Positions 1-10,585 of a stretch of 25,775 nt of DNA are shown here, one piece after another. This DNA is from Funneliformis mosseae (lineage: Eukaryota; Glomeromycota; Glomeromycetes; Glomerales; Glomeraceae): NCBI GenBank assembly GCA_910592005.1, contig CAJVPP010000830.1, positions 1 to 25,775 of the forward strand, read 5' to 3'. The translations under genes and the position numbers were made by a program. The notes under the pieces were generated by a model that was given only the letters and a program-made list of their open reading frames with translations, did not search any database and was not told where the DNA came from. Numbering within the stretch: the first letter of the stretch is position 1; the number at the start of each line of letters is the position of its first letter.

Positions 1-291
1 AATACTAACTTATCTTATGGATCAATTAATAAGCAGGAACATACTAAAGGAACCGTTTTTCTTTCAAAGTAACCTTTTAAATACTCTACCTCAAAAATTT
101 TTTATTTGACAACAATATCTTTTTTCTCTGTATAATAACAATACGCGCGAAAATATTCCTTCTTACCACCCTCCATCCCTTCATGAAATTATAGTTCTTT
201 TAGATACGTTAAGGTATATTACTTTGTCGATATTATTATTTTTTTTTGTTAGTATTTATTTACTTCTTGGATTTCCCAAGCGTCATTTATT

Positions 292-344
<53 letters not shown>

Positions 345-381
345 GAGAAAAAAGGCTAAGAGACAAGCCTTTCGTACTTAC
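1..381. other. NTH1 second intron or unrelated flank, with T33/A18 tract
   Basis: This stretch follows the GTAAGT donor of NTH1 exon 2 on the minus strand. It contains an uninterrupted T tract (294-326) joined directly to an A tract (327-344). Reading the minus strand from 293 to 1 I found no reading frame resembling the missing glycosylase C-terminus. Confidence 0.6.
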
Positions 382-1088
382 TTTGCTTTCTTACGGTGAA
401 AACCTACCTTAGAAATACATTCGTCTAAGAATTTCTCTTCGGCTTGTAATATGCTATCCAAGTTTAACCCTCCTAGAAGTTTTTGACGAAGATTTTGAAT
501 TGCTGCTGCAGTAACCTGATCTTTAGTTTGCGAAGAAAGCATCAAAGCTACAAGAGACTGAAATCTTGATGTCTAAATTAAAATCGAATCTGTTTAATTA
601 TATATATGTGGGTATATATGTAATACTATACAATCAAATCAGCTTTAATAGATATGAAAAACCTGTGGTGTGATAATATCAGATGGCTCGTCAGCCAATC
701 TCTCACAGCCCATTGTATCTACGGGAGCTATGATGTTTTGACGAAATTCTTTTATTGCCGCGTATACAACACCCCAATTGACAGGTGGCTTCGGTAGTTC
801 CTTGTCCAACCTTTTTTCTAATTTATCTATCAATTTTTTCGATGTTAAAGCATTGGATATATTTGTTGTATCAGTTGAAGACTCTTCCGTTTCAATGACA
901 ATATGTTTGATATGTTTACGCGCTATTTTACGTTTCACCGGGTTAGGTGAATTGCTGGGTACGTTTGTCTCGGTATCACTTGTTTTCGAACTGAAGTATT
1001 TTGAAGTTGATTCTATTGGACTTAGAGGCGTAGCTTTATTATTTGTTACAAAGACGCTTGATCTTAATTTCCTTCCGTCTTTTGGCAT
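382..1088 (-). CDS. NTH1: Endonuclease III-like DNA glycosylase/AP lyase, 5' part only
   Basis: Two exons are clear: 1088-663 (ATG to a phase-0 GT donor) and 572-382 (after a TTTAG acceptor, ending at GTAAGT in phase 2), giving about 205 residues. The first exon has a basic, Ser/Thr-rich tail followed by the family block 'NIIAPVDTMGCERLAD' (about residues 115-130). The second starts with 'TSRFQSLVALMLSSQTKDQV' and continues to 'SKVGFHRKKAK'. These match eukaryotic Nth1/NTHL1, the bifunctional glycosylase that removes oxidised pyrimidines in base-excision repair in nucleus and mitochondria. The helix-hairpin-helix with the catalytic Lys, the later catalytic Asp and the C-terminal 4Fe-4S cysteines are not in the window. 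After the donor comes a T33/A18 tract and DNA in which I see no glycosylase coding. Either a long intron runs past the window edge or the gene is truncated. The family assignment is secure; completeness is not. It is divergent from the helicase gene. Confidence 0.88.
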
Positions 1089-1275
1089 TTTAAAGGTCTT
1101 TATAAAAAAAATTTTATACCATTTTATTTTTATTCATTTTACAAAAAAAAAAACGATTGTTGAAAAATTATCTACACGTATGATCGATCGATCATGTGAT
1201 CTTGTGTACTTGTGATCGATCTGATTAGTTTTTTTTTTTTTTATCTTCCTTTTTTCTTCCTTTTTTCTCTACATA
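1089..1275. promoter_or_regulatory. Bidirectional NTH1/DBP9 promoter with a 16-bp palindrome
   Basis: The two start codons are 187 bp apart and point away from each other, so this interval must hold both promoters. It contains poly-A and poly-T tracts and a perfect 16-bp palindrome, ATGATCGATCGATCAT, at 1180-1195. A second TGATCGAT copy lies at 1213-1220. A pyrimidine-rich tract directly precedes the helicase ATG. The protein that binds is unknown. Confidence 0.6.
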
Positions 1276-4116
1276 ATGGAGTTCAAAAATTTAGATCCTA
1301 GACTCTCTCGTGCCTTATCAAAACTTAACTTTCATAAACCAACTTTAATACAGGAGAAAGCGATACCATTAGCGTTAGCTGGGAAAGATATTTTAGCACG
1401 AGCCCGTACTGGTAGTGGAAAGACTGCTGCTTATTGTCTACCTATAGTTCAAAAGATCTTGGCTGCCAAAGACGTGAGTTTTTAAATAAGTTTCCCTTTT
1501 CTACCCGCCCAAGGTTATCGCTTCCGCAGGGTGAGATATATCACATAAGCCAAAGTTTTTCTTATATCCTATTTTTCTATTATTTAAATACCGATAGAAT
1601 TCTGCGGGGCGAATTATAACAATATTCAGGGCGGGTTGAATTCCATTCTTTCATCGTATCTTATTGGCAAGAGGTGTCTCAAAACTATTCAATTATAAAT
1701 TACAGGCATTACCAGAATCTTCTTTAGAACGTGCTGCAACGCGTTCGATCATCTTAGTTCCCACTCGGGAGCTTGCTGTTCAAGTGACAAAATTTTTAGA
1801 TGAATTATTGATATATTGTTCAAAGGATGTGAAAACCGCCAACCTAGCTGGTAACATCCCTATGCAATTACAAAAGTAACTTTACTTCTTCATTGAGTCA
1901 TTAACAATTTCATTGAGTATTGATCCTATAATAATATCTATAAATATGTTTTTTTGTTCTTTAAAGATCAATATTATTAGAAACACCGGATATAGTTATC
2001 GCAACACCAAGTCGTATATTAGCACATCTCGAGTCACAAGTATGCTTGATTTAAACAACTGAGTGTAGTACATTTACTATTTACCATTGTGCCTTACCTT
2101 TTTTTCCTTAAAAAAAAAATCACAGTCTTTAATCGTTCGCAACAGTCTAGATTCACTTATCATTGATGAAGCAGACCTTATATTCTCATATGGTTACGAG
2201 GAAGATCTTCAAAAAATATTAACATTTCTTCCAAAAATATTTCAAAGCTTATTGATGAGTGCAACGTTGACAAAGGTGACATAAATTTTGTATTGTTTCA
2301 ATTTGAATCATTTTATTTATATTAAATATATTTTATTTCTTCTTAGGACGTTGAAAACTTAAAGCAACTTTTATTACGGAATCCGGTATTTGAATTGTTT
2401 ATATTATATCATTAGGGTTTTTAAATGCATTAATTAATTATCTTTTGTTAACATTAATTATAGATTATTTTAACATTGCATGAAGAAACTGAAGAAACTA
2501 ATCTTTTAACACAATATGCTGTGAGGTAATATAAATTTAAAATATTCGAATTTTTTATCATTATTCGTATTTGTCTTTATAACTTTTCTTCATTGACACG
2601 TAGATGTTCGGAAATAGACAAGTTTCTTTTAATATATGTTATCCTAAAACTTCGTTTAATTAAGGGAAAGTGCATAATATTTGTTAATGATATTGATCGA
2701 TGTTATCGATTAAAATTATTCTTGGAACAATTCTCAATAAAAAGCTGTGTTTTGAATTCAGAATTGCCTTTAAATTCTAGGTAATGAAATATATTCGGCA
2801 CAACGTAATTATAAATACAAGTTACCTAATTTAATTTTGATTATAACTATCTAGATATCATATAGTGCAGGAATTTAATAAGGGAGTTTATGATTATATC
2901 ATTGCGACCGATGAGGGAGATTTTAAAAGTGAGCAAGATACTGAAGATGAGTTGAACGGAGAAGAGCTTGGAGGTACGTAGTTACAATTATTTTCGTATT
3001 ATTTTTGATGACCGCTGTTTTATTGATAAGAGTTCCATAATGCAGATAATGCAGTTTCAGAATCAAAAGATATGACTCATTCAAACAAAAAATCAGTATC
3101 ATTGGAAAAGAACGGCAAGAAAAAATTGCGAGCGCGAAAGAAGGATAGAGAATATGGAGTATCACGCGGCGTTGATTTCATAAATGTGGCGGCAGTCATT
3201 AATTTTGATTTTCCAACTTCAGCAAAATCATATATTCATAGAGTAGGACGAACTGCACGTGCTAACCAGAGAGGAATGAGTTTAAGTTTTGTTGTTCCAA
3301 AAGAATTTGTTGGACAGAATAAGAATGTTATGTGTTTAACAACAAAACGCGATGAGGAAATTTATGCACGCGTAGAGAAGAAACAATCCCTCGCTAATTC
3401 TACAATCAAGCCTTATTCATTTGATATGAATCAAGTAGAGGGATTTCGTTATCGTATTGAAGATGCATTGAGAGCAGTGACCCGTGTCTCTATTAAAGAA
3501 GCACGAGTAAAAGATGTTAAATCAGAAATATTAAATTCTGAGAAATTGAAGGTAAAAATCGATAAATCGATCCAAAGGATTTTGTAATAAAATAATTAAA
3601 ATGAAGGTTAATTAATTAATCCTAAATTTATTTCAGGCACATTTTGAGGACAATCCTAATGATTTAACTATATTACGTCATGATATTACTATTCATCCTG
3701 CTAGAGTTCAACAACACATGAAACATATACCATCGTATCTAATGCCGAAAATTGCACCACCCTCTGGTGTTAATTCTGTTCAAGATGATAAAGAAGGTTC
3801 TTCAAAATTAGGACACATTCCATTTCATAAAAATTTACCAAATAATCGTCGTCGAACTCAGAATCATCATAATTCTACTCATAAGGTATTTCAAAAATTA
3901 TTATTATGTCTTATTGTCGAATTATAAAAACTAATTTTAATTAATATGTAAAATAGAAACGCAAAAATGATCCTTTAAAAACATTTAGTATTGGTGATGC
4001 TTTTTCTACTAATGGAAAAAGACAGGTAATGTAATTTTTTATTATAATTAAAAAAAAGAATTTCATTTTTTTATATAAGCAAGCTAAAATTAATTTTATT
4101 ATAGAGAAGGAAATGA
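1276..4116 (+). CDS. DBP9: ATP-dependent DEAD-box RNA helicase, Dbp9/DDX56 type
   Basis: Twelve exons keep one frame of 607 residues: 1276-1473, 1706-1875, 1967-2039, 2126-2275, 2347-2385, 2464-2525, 2604-2780, 2855-2973, 3046-3551, 3637-3885, 3957-4025, 4105-4116. Motifs appear in order: Q motif around residues 17-30 with Gln26, motif I ARTGSGKT (43-50), PTREL (85-89), TPSR (136-139, a variant of TPGR), DEAD (161-164), SAT (192-194), IIFV in motif IV, ATDEGD (307-312), RGVDF (370-374), and HRVGRTAR (394-401). An acidic then basic insert (about 313-366) sits between ATDEGD and RGVDF, and the C-terminal block '[15 protein letters not shown]' follows the core; both are typical of Dbp9/DDX56. 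Family members act in nucleolar assembly of the 60S ribosomal subunit. Length fits yeast Dbp9 and human DDX56. The last coding exon is only 12 nt (RRK-stop). All introns are GT..AG; the first is longest (232 nt). A possible poly(A) signal AATAAA lies at 4319-4324. Confidence 0.95.
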
Positions 4117-4463
4117 TTAAAATCTATCAATCAGAACTACTTTTTGAGGATAGACATATATATGTATTAAATTGAACTTTTGACATTTCATAAAAGTTTT
4201 AAATTTTACGCAAAAAGGATTATTTATTTATTCAGTAAAGTTTTTTTTTGTGCTTTTCGTGCTTTTGATAAAATTTTGTTAAAATAACATATTAGCAATA
4301 ATAATATAAGCAACATTCAATAAAATGAATAGAAAATAATATCATCTAAAAATACAGCAAAGGTAAGATGAATTGAAAATAATATCATCTAAAAATACAG
4401 CAAAATAAGAAGAATTTCAATGTCCATATGAAAAAGGGGGTTTGTTTGACTTTCATTCCTGTT
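4117..4463. other. Convergent 3' region between DBP9 and TVP18
   Basis: This AT-rich stretch separates two convergent stop codons and should hold both 3' UTRs and terminators. It has an AATAAA at 4319-4324 for the plus strand and a 43-bp-period duplication (listed separately). I see no coding sequence. Confidence 0.6.
4325..4404. repeat. Two-copy tandem repeat, 43-bp period
   Basis: The 30-bp core GAAAATAATATCATCTAAAA... occurs identically at 4332-4361 and 4375-4404. Both copies are preceded by ATGAAT (4325 and 4368), so the duplication unit is 43 bp. It lies in the shared 3' region of DBP9 and TVP18. Confidence 0.85.
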
Positions 4464-5434
4464 TTATACCAAACTCCCAACACCGGTACCTCCAGTGATA
4501 GAGCTAGCTTTATGTTCTTGATGCTTAATTGCGGCTATACAATAACAAATTCCGGTAATAGCTAAAGTAATACCAGACAGGATGTAGGCCCAATGTTCAA
4601 GTATGCCTATAATCAATATCAACGTGGAAAATCTAAAATTATTTTTTAAGAGATTAAAAAGTCGATACGAGTAACCTTTCTTCAATGCTAAGGGTGACTT
4701 ACATCAAATATCCCGCAGTCCTAACATAGTTATTCTCGAAAGTTTTGATAAACTTATCACTAATAAATTTATGAAAAAGAAACTATTAATTAAGGTACTA
4801 AAATTAAATTGAGAATATAGATATGTTAAAAAAGGAACTTACAATTTATCGCTTGTCGGGCAGATCTGAACAGATTTTTTTGTTTTAAAAATGATTAATA
4901 CAATAATAATACATAATGGTTAAAACTTTTTTTTATTTTTTTATATTTTAAAAGTGAAAATACCTTCATGCACAACGGTACTTCCACAAATATGAGAATA
5001 AAGACCAAAAGCCTATGCGGATAATAAAAAAAAATGGATATTAGATGATGGAATTTCAAAAGGAATGAGTGTAAAAAAAAAGTGTAGAAGATAATATTAA
5101 ATAAAAGATCATACCATGCTATAATTGAAAAAAACGAGAAAGGGAGGAAACCAGCAATGAAAAGCACTAAAAAAAAAAAAAAAAAATACGGGAAAATAGT
5201 AAATAATAAGTCAAAAAAAAAAAAATTTTCTGTTTAAAAAAAATATATATATATTTATATATTTACAAAGTATGGAGAGTAGACCAAACCTTTTGGTTCG
5301 AGTAACAAAAAATGGTTTGTTAGAATAGGTATGTTATTAAAACATTGTACGCGAATACATAATATAACCAACGGTACTCACCATTGAGCATAGATCGTAA
5401 AGTTTTTAGATTTGAGTTCTTCTACCAAACCCAT
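4464..5434 (-). CDS. TVP18: Golgi apparatus membrane protein Tvp18
   Basis: Seven exons splice in frame to 141 residues: 5434-5382, 5289-5267, 5166-5115, 5012-4964, 4865-4843, 4759-4703 and 4632-4464. Phases agree at every junction and all introns are GT..AG. The N-terminus 'VEELKSKNFTIYAQWFG', the block 'FVEVPLCMKICPTSDKF' and 'FENNYVRTAGYL' are characteristic of fungal Tvp18, a late-Golgi/TGN membrane protein first identified with Tlg2-containing compartments. About four hydrophobic segments can be read: one across exons 2-3, one in exon 4, and two in exon 7. Length is close to the usual 150-170 residues. Exons 2 and 5 are micro-exons of 23 nt each; without exon 2 the frame cannot pass from exon 1 to exon 3. 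The start is the first ATG and gives the conserved N-terminus. Two CACGTG boxes lie about 220-235 bp upstream. Confidence 0.9.
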
Positions 5435-5651
5435 TGTTTTTTTTTATTATGATGGACGGAAAAAAAGAAAATGAATTATGTTCTGATAATCATAACACGT
5501 TCCCTTTTCTATTTATGGGTTTGATCCTAATTACCCTAATTAATCTAATGATTTCTAGAATCATTTTATTACATCATTGATTGACCAAATTAGAAAAGCC
5601 AGCATGCCAAGTAGAAGTTCTATGATTTTTTAAGTTCACGGAACGGGTTTA

Positions 5652-5669
5652 CACGTGATAGAGCACGTG
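5652..5669. promoter_or_regulatory. Paired CACGTG E-boxes upstream of TVP18
   Basis: Two CACGTG hexamers lie at 5652-5657 and 5664-5669, start-to-start distance 12 bp, about 220-235 bp before the TVP18 ATG. In fungi such sites are bound by bHLH factors of the Cbf1/Pho4 type. The spacing of just over one helical turn places both on nearly the same DNA face. Function is inferred. Confidence 0.45.
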
Positions 5670-6468
5670 ACTATCCCACATTAGATTATCAAGAAAAATT
5701 TTATTTGAAACTAATCCATTAAAAAAATCCAAAAAAAAAGAATCCAAAAAAAAAACCTTTTTTTTTATAACAATTTTAAAAAAGAATCATAAATTACAAT
5801 CGAACCTTATTTGTTATCTCGCGAAATGTATGTCTCTTTTTTGCAACATGCTCGGCTAAGCCACAAATATAATTACTCCTAATGAACTATGTTCGTATTT
5901 TTTATACGATTGGTTTCATGTCTGAAATAGGTAGTAGGTTATAAATGATATATGTACATCATAAACACGCGATATCGGATCAACTCCAAAGTAATTGACA
6001 AACAAATCATACATTGTTTGTAATTAATTTAATTTGTTTTTTATTAACTATTTCTTCATCTGATCTAAACTAATTTGGCAACTAACAAATCCCGGCTAGT
6101 GTCAAATTTTCATTTTAGAGTTCTATGAACCGTGTTCTTTAAATTTAATTAAAAAATTATTAAAGAAATGCTTAAATTGGTCCGATAACGATAAACGTAT
6201 GTAAAAAAAAAAAATTTATCTTTTTTTAATATAGGTTTTTTTTTTTTTTTTTTTATGAATGGTTTGCTTATTATAAATTCCTTAGTTTGTTTGTTAGTTT
6301 ACGATTACAAAATACGAGGTAAAACACAACGAAAAGACTTTTTTTGTAATTATATAATTTTTTTTTTCATTAGTAATAAAGCTATCTACATTTACATATA
6401 CAAAAATTATATTATTATTATTAATTTTTTTTTTTTTTTAATCACCTTTCGCCGAATTCTTCATTAAC

Positions 6469-6499
<31 letters not shown>

Positions 6500-6568
6500 A
6501 TCTTTGCAAAGGTGGCGTTTTGGGGAATTTATTTGTTTTTTGTTTTGTTGTTTTTCTTTTTTTTTAAA

Positions 6569-6593
6569 ATATATATATATATATATATATATA
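6569..6593. repeat. (AT)n microsatellite
   Basis: About twelve uninterrupted AT dinucleotides follow a T/A tract. Similar shorter AT runs occur at about 5241-5258, 11641-11658 and 15788-15808. Confidence 0.85.
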
Positions 6594-6752
6594 ATCCTTT
6601 GGTCGATTTTCTGTCCTTTGTCGGGAGTTGTCATTGTGTTTAATAAAAACTTAAATTTTTTTGAAACCTATATATTACGATGATGTTAAAAAAAGGAAGA
6701 CGAAAAATTCGTGGATCGATTACCACGTAAAGTTTTTTTTTTCAAAAAAAAA

Positions 6753-6776
6753 AAATAAATAAATAAATAAATAAAA
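6753..6776. repeat. (AAAT)n microsatellite
   Basis: Five to six tandem AAAT units follow a poly-A tract in the intergenic DNA downstream of the transcription factor gene. Confidence 0.8.
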
Positions 6777-7432
6777 TTAGCCTGGTCGTTTCATTGAAGA
6801 GTCGTTATTCGAATAAAACGCGAGAAAAGATATAAATCATAACCAAGCCCTAACGAGTGACGGAATCGGTGAAGTCGACATATCGTGCTTATTTGCCCAA
6901 TCGTAAATAAAGATTAACCGAACATAAAAGAAAATGAAATGATGAGTCTAGTTATGAGAAAAAACGCTGTACAAGAAAAAGACGGGTGTTCTAATATAAA
7001 AGGGAAATGTAAGTATAAATTTGTTTTTTTTTGTTCGGCAATATAAAAAGGGGGAAGATATACGTATTCGATGCCGAATAATGACCCCAATTAATCTAAA
7101 TCCCAAGAAAAATAAACCTAATTAAGAAAATGCATGAATGAATAGCATCTCTGTCCTCATTATTTGTGAATGTTTAAGCAGGAAAACAATTTTTCCCTTG
7201 AAATAACGCTTTATGAAATAATAAAGACATTGAGAATAGGAAAAAAACAAGAAAGAAAAAAAATAGTTGAAAAAGGGAGAAAAATATACAAGGCAATTTC
7301 AAGGAGAAAAAAAAATCTTTTTTTTTTGTTTTAATAAAACTTTCACGTGTCAAAAAGACGAGAGGATGTCAATAAATATTTGAATTTGTTTATCCAAAAA
7401 AAAAAAAATAAACAATTCCTATAAGGTCTTTT

Positions 7433-10000
7433 TTAATTAGAACAAATTCCTAGTCCATTATTATTAAATCCACCAACAAAGTATCCAGTTCCACAAGACG
7501 AATCACCTTCATGACGACTGGAAGAAACACTCTGCGGCGAGGAATTGTATGTTGATTGTGAATAACCACCAGGTGGAGATGTGTTGTCAACGTTTGGAGT
7601 AGAATCACTAGAAACAGTGTTTGAATCTATGCCACTATCTTCCTGTTGGATTGGAGAATTGAAAGGTGAAGTAGTTGGTGAAGCATGTATAGTCGGTGTA
7701 GCAATGCCTAAATAATTTGATGAAAATTTTTAATAAAGGTAAATTTGTCAAAAGGGTTGGCATCATAAAATTAGTTCTTACCAAAAACGTCAACTGGTGA
7801 AGCGGAAGGTGTGGCTGGGTGAGATGGCGTCAAAGATAATCTATAATTGTCATTATCTAATTGCGGTGTGGAACTATATGACTTTTGATGCCAAGCATGT
7901 TCAGTTGAAGCTGAAGCGGTTGTATGACCATTAAATGGCCAACTATCTTCGTCATTATTAAGAAGTTCTGCGCAGCCGGATCCTTGATCTTTTCCAAGCA
8001 CGGGGAAAGGATTATAATCAACGTATTGGGGTGAATTTACAGGAGTTCCTTCATTATCAACTAATGGAGATGTCATGTTTGCGAAATGTCCTAGGTCAAC
8101 ATTTGGAGATTCATGAGGAGTACCACAAATGGGAGAGACATTTCCATGAGGTGGACTTGGAAATGGTGTGGAAATTTGTGACAAATGTTGGATCTCGAAT
8201 CCGCCTGTATTAGTACCAGGTGATATATGTAAAGTACCGTAGGGCAGATTCTGAAATTGATCATTGTTACAGTGATAATTTTTATGATGAGTCGTTATCT
8301 TTGTACGAGTATCAATAGAAGGCAGTGAAGAGGAAGGAAACGATGGTAATAAAGAGGAGGAAGTAGATGATGATGATGATTCGGAAATTGGTAGAGAGGA
8401 TTTAATGATGGGTGGAGATAAAATTGAGGGGAGATTATTAGAACTCGTGATGAGGTAGTTGTCGTTGTGATTAGGATTGTAGATTATGTTACCGACCTTA
8501 CTTCCAGCACCCAAATCGGGCAATACAAACATTGAATCATGCGGTTGTTGATGCTGTTGTCCATTGTTTTCAGGATTTGACCAAAAGTCCATCATCGATA
8601 AACGATGTGAACTGCAGGTATTTGCATGATCCTGTAACACTTGTAAAGCGGTGAACTGTGAATATCTCTGAAACAGAGAAACGATTCTATCATAATGTTG
8701 TTCAGCAATTTGACTGGTTTCTTCATTTCCCCTGAATTTATTCAAGGCATGGATCATTCCAGCCTGTAATAGGCACCAAGTCGTACAATTAAGAAAACCT
8801 CTAAAAGGAGTGGAAGCTGTACGAAGAATCTTTTCACCAATGGGAGTAACTTGGGCAGCAGCCTGTGTACATTTCAAAAGGGAATCGAAATTTGCAATGT
8901 ACCTCCTATGTAAAAGGATGATGAAGGAATGGTATAGCATATGTAGGTGCAAGTTGGTTGTGGAGTATTTGTTGGAGTTATTAACTAACGCATCTGTGGG
9001 TTGAAGGGGTAAATGATAAGCCCAAGAATGAACCTGATCTTCAAAATTTGTCACGACATTATCCTGATTGATATATGCCGTAGAGTTGATCTTTGAAGAA
9101 AAATTATGCTTCAATAATAAATGCAACATTCGTGTGAATTTGATCTGATGAACAAATTCATTGATGGCGCCATTCACTTTTAGCTCAGGTTCATCGACTT
9201 CGGTGGCAGGCTCAGGGATTGTACATTCATCTTCTTCAATGTTACTGGCTTTACCGATGCCGCAGCATACCAAAACGTCTACCATGAATAGTGACCACCA
9301 TAACCTTTTTCTTAACTCCTTATGAGAGTTATCAAGTAGAGGATCTTCACAATCCTTATTGAGCTCCAATTCTAGAGCCATACGATTGGCCATTCCAATA
9401 TACATCCATCGACGAAAATATCCTGGGGAAATTCCCGAACGTCTGGTATTGTGTTGCTGATAAATTGACATAAGGATAAGGGCCGCTATCGTTGACATTC
9501 TTGGGGCATCCATAAAATCGTCAAGCAAAGCACGAGCCCTGTCAAAATAGACCCATCCACCTGTTTCAAGGGTCTCTGGATCAGCGCGCACGGATGAACG
9601 CTCAGAAAATTCGGCTGAAATGCCGAACATCGCGTTAAGAAGTAAGGGAGATGGTGGATCATTAGAATTTTCACGTTGCTGAAGGAAGAGGTTTTTATTG
9701 AGGACCGGTACATAAGGATGAACATTGGCCCAATAAAGTTCCAATAAATGTTCGAGAATGTCATTATTTGGCATGGCTGGAGTGTCAATTGATGGAAGCT
9801 TTGGTTCTGGTTTCGCGACTGATATGGAATTGGTTTGCCAAGACGCAGCTGCAAAATTTTTTTTTTTTTAATATATATATATATAAAAAGGAATGGAAGA
9901 GTGAAAAAAAATTTTTTATTTATTTTTTTTTTTTTTTTTTAATTAAAATAGGACTGATCATCGTAATACCAGAATACCGGATGATTATGGTCAATCATAT

Positions 10001-10034
<34 letters not shown>

Positions 10035-10530
10035 TTCAGGTGAGATAAAAATGCTTACGTTGAGGAGAGGTAGTTATGGTTGAACTGTTAGTAAGGATTC
10101 CTTGAGCAGAAGTCGTAGAGCGACGAGAGGGAGGCAAACTTTGAGATACATGCTCAACTTCTTCAATTGGACGTTTTCCTCGATGACCCGAGTAGGAGTG
10201 CTGTCTAGTGGAAGTTCCAGTTTGTTGAGAATTTGTTGATTGGGAGGAAGATTGAGAGTTTCCAGCATTACTACCACTTCCGCCGTTGTTGCTGTTATCA
10301 TTATTTTCATTATTATCGTTTCCAGAATTTCTGTTGGACGGTTTGTTGCCTCTTGGTTGTCTTTCAATCTTAACATAAATACAACTTGTAGCATATTTTT
10401 TACAATTAGCACAAGGATTTCTACCATCACATCTTATCTTGCGTTGACGACAGAAGGAACAAGCCATTTGAACACGTTGGCGTTTTATGAAGAAAGGATC
10501 ATCGATCCAAACAACGGAAGAATAACTCAT
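7433..10530 (-). CDS. Zn2Cys6 fungal-specific transcription factor
   Basis: Three exons (10530-10059, 9848-7782, 7707-7433) join in frame to 937 residues. The N-terminus carries a binuclear zinc cluster with Cys24, Cys27, Cys34, Cys40, Cys43 and Cys50 (C-x2-C-x6-C-x5-C-x2-C-x6-C; 'ACSFCRQRKIRCDGRNPC'). A Gly/Asn/Ser/Gln-rich linker follows. The fungal-specific regulatory domain (PF04082-like) runs from about residue 185 to 400, with 'LELYWANVHPYVPVLNK', 'GYFRRWMYIGMANRMALELE' and 'RKRLWWSLFMVDVLVCCG' (about 339-354). The C-terminal 400 residues are Ser/Thr/Pro/Asn-rich with Ser runs, probably disordered and activating. Proteins of this build are nuclear and bind CGG-type half-sites, usually as dimers; the target genes cannot be told. 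Intron 1 (9849-10058) is 210 nt with A30 and T tracts; intron 2 (7708-7781) is 74 nt. The ATG at 10530 is the first in frame and lies 23 codons before the first Cys. Confidence 0.92.
10002..10031. repeat. A30 homopolymer inside an intron
   Basis: An uninterrupted run of about 30 A (plus strand) lies in intron 1 of the Zn2Cys6 gene, near its 5' splice site in gene orientation. A second long T run lies at about 9926-9940 in the same intron. Confidence 0.8.
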
Positions 10531-10585
10531 TTTCGTAAGTCTTTTTTATCGTTACTGTTGGATAAATAAAAAGAAAAAGGAAAAA

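Larger units (their letters stand above)
5435..7432. other. Intergenic region between TVP18 and the Zn2Cys6 gene
   Basis: This 2-kb stretch has no supportable gene. It should hold the TVP18 promoter on its left and the 3' UTR of the transcription factor on its right. It contains long A and T tracts, an (AT)n microsatellite at about 6569-6593 and an (AAAT)n repeat at about 6753-6776. Open frames here are short and made of homopolymer translation. Confidence 0.6.

Noticed and set aside
778..1215. 145-codon plus-strand open frame
   Set aside because: It is the complement of the NTH1 first exon, whose product is recognisable, and it runs on into the promoter.
5292..5304. GGTTCGAGTAAC, similar to a tRNA B box
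   Set aside because: It lies across the TVP18 micro-exon acceptor, has no A box at a suitable distance and no cloverleaf stems.
6255..6467. 70-codon plus-strand open frame
   Set aside because: Mostly Phe/Ile/Tyr/Asn from homopolymer and AT repeats; no domain, no splice context.
9768..10043. 91-codon plus-strand frame across the Zn2Cys6 gene intron
   Set aside because: It translates the complement of an exon end plus poly-A/poly-T intron sequence.
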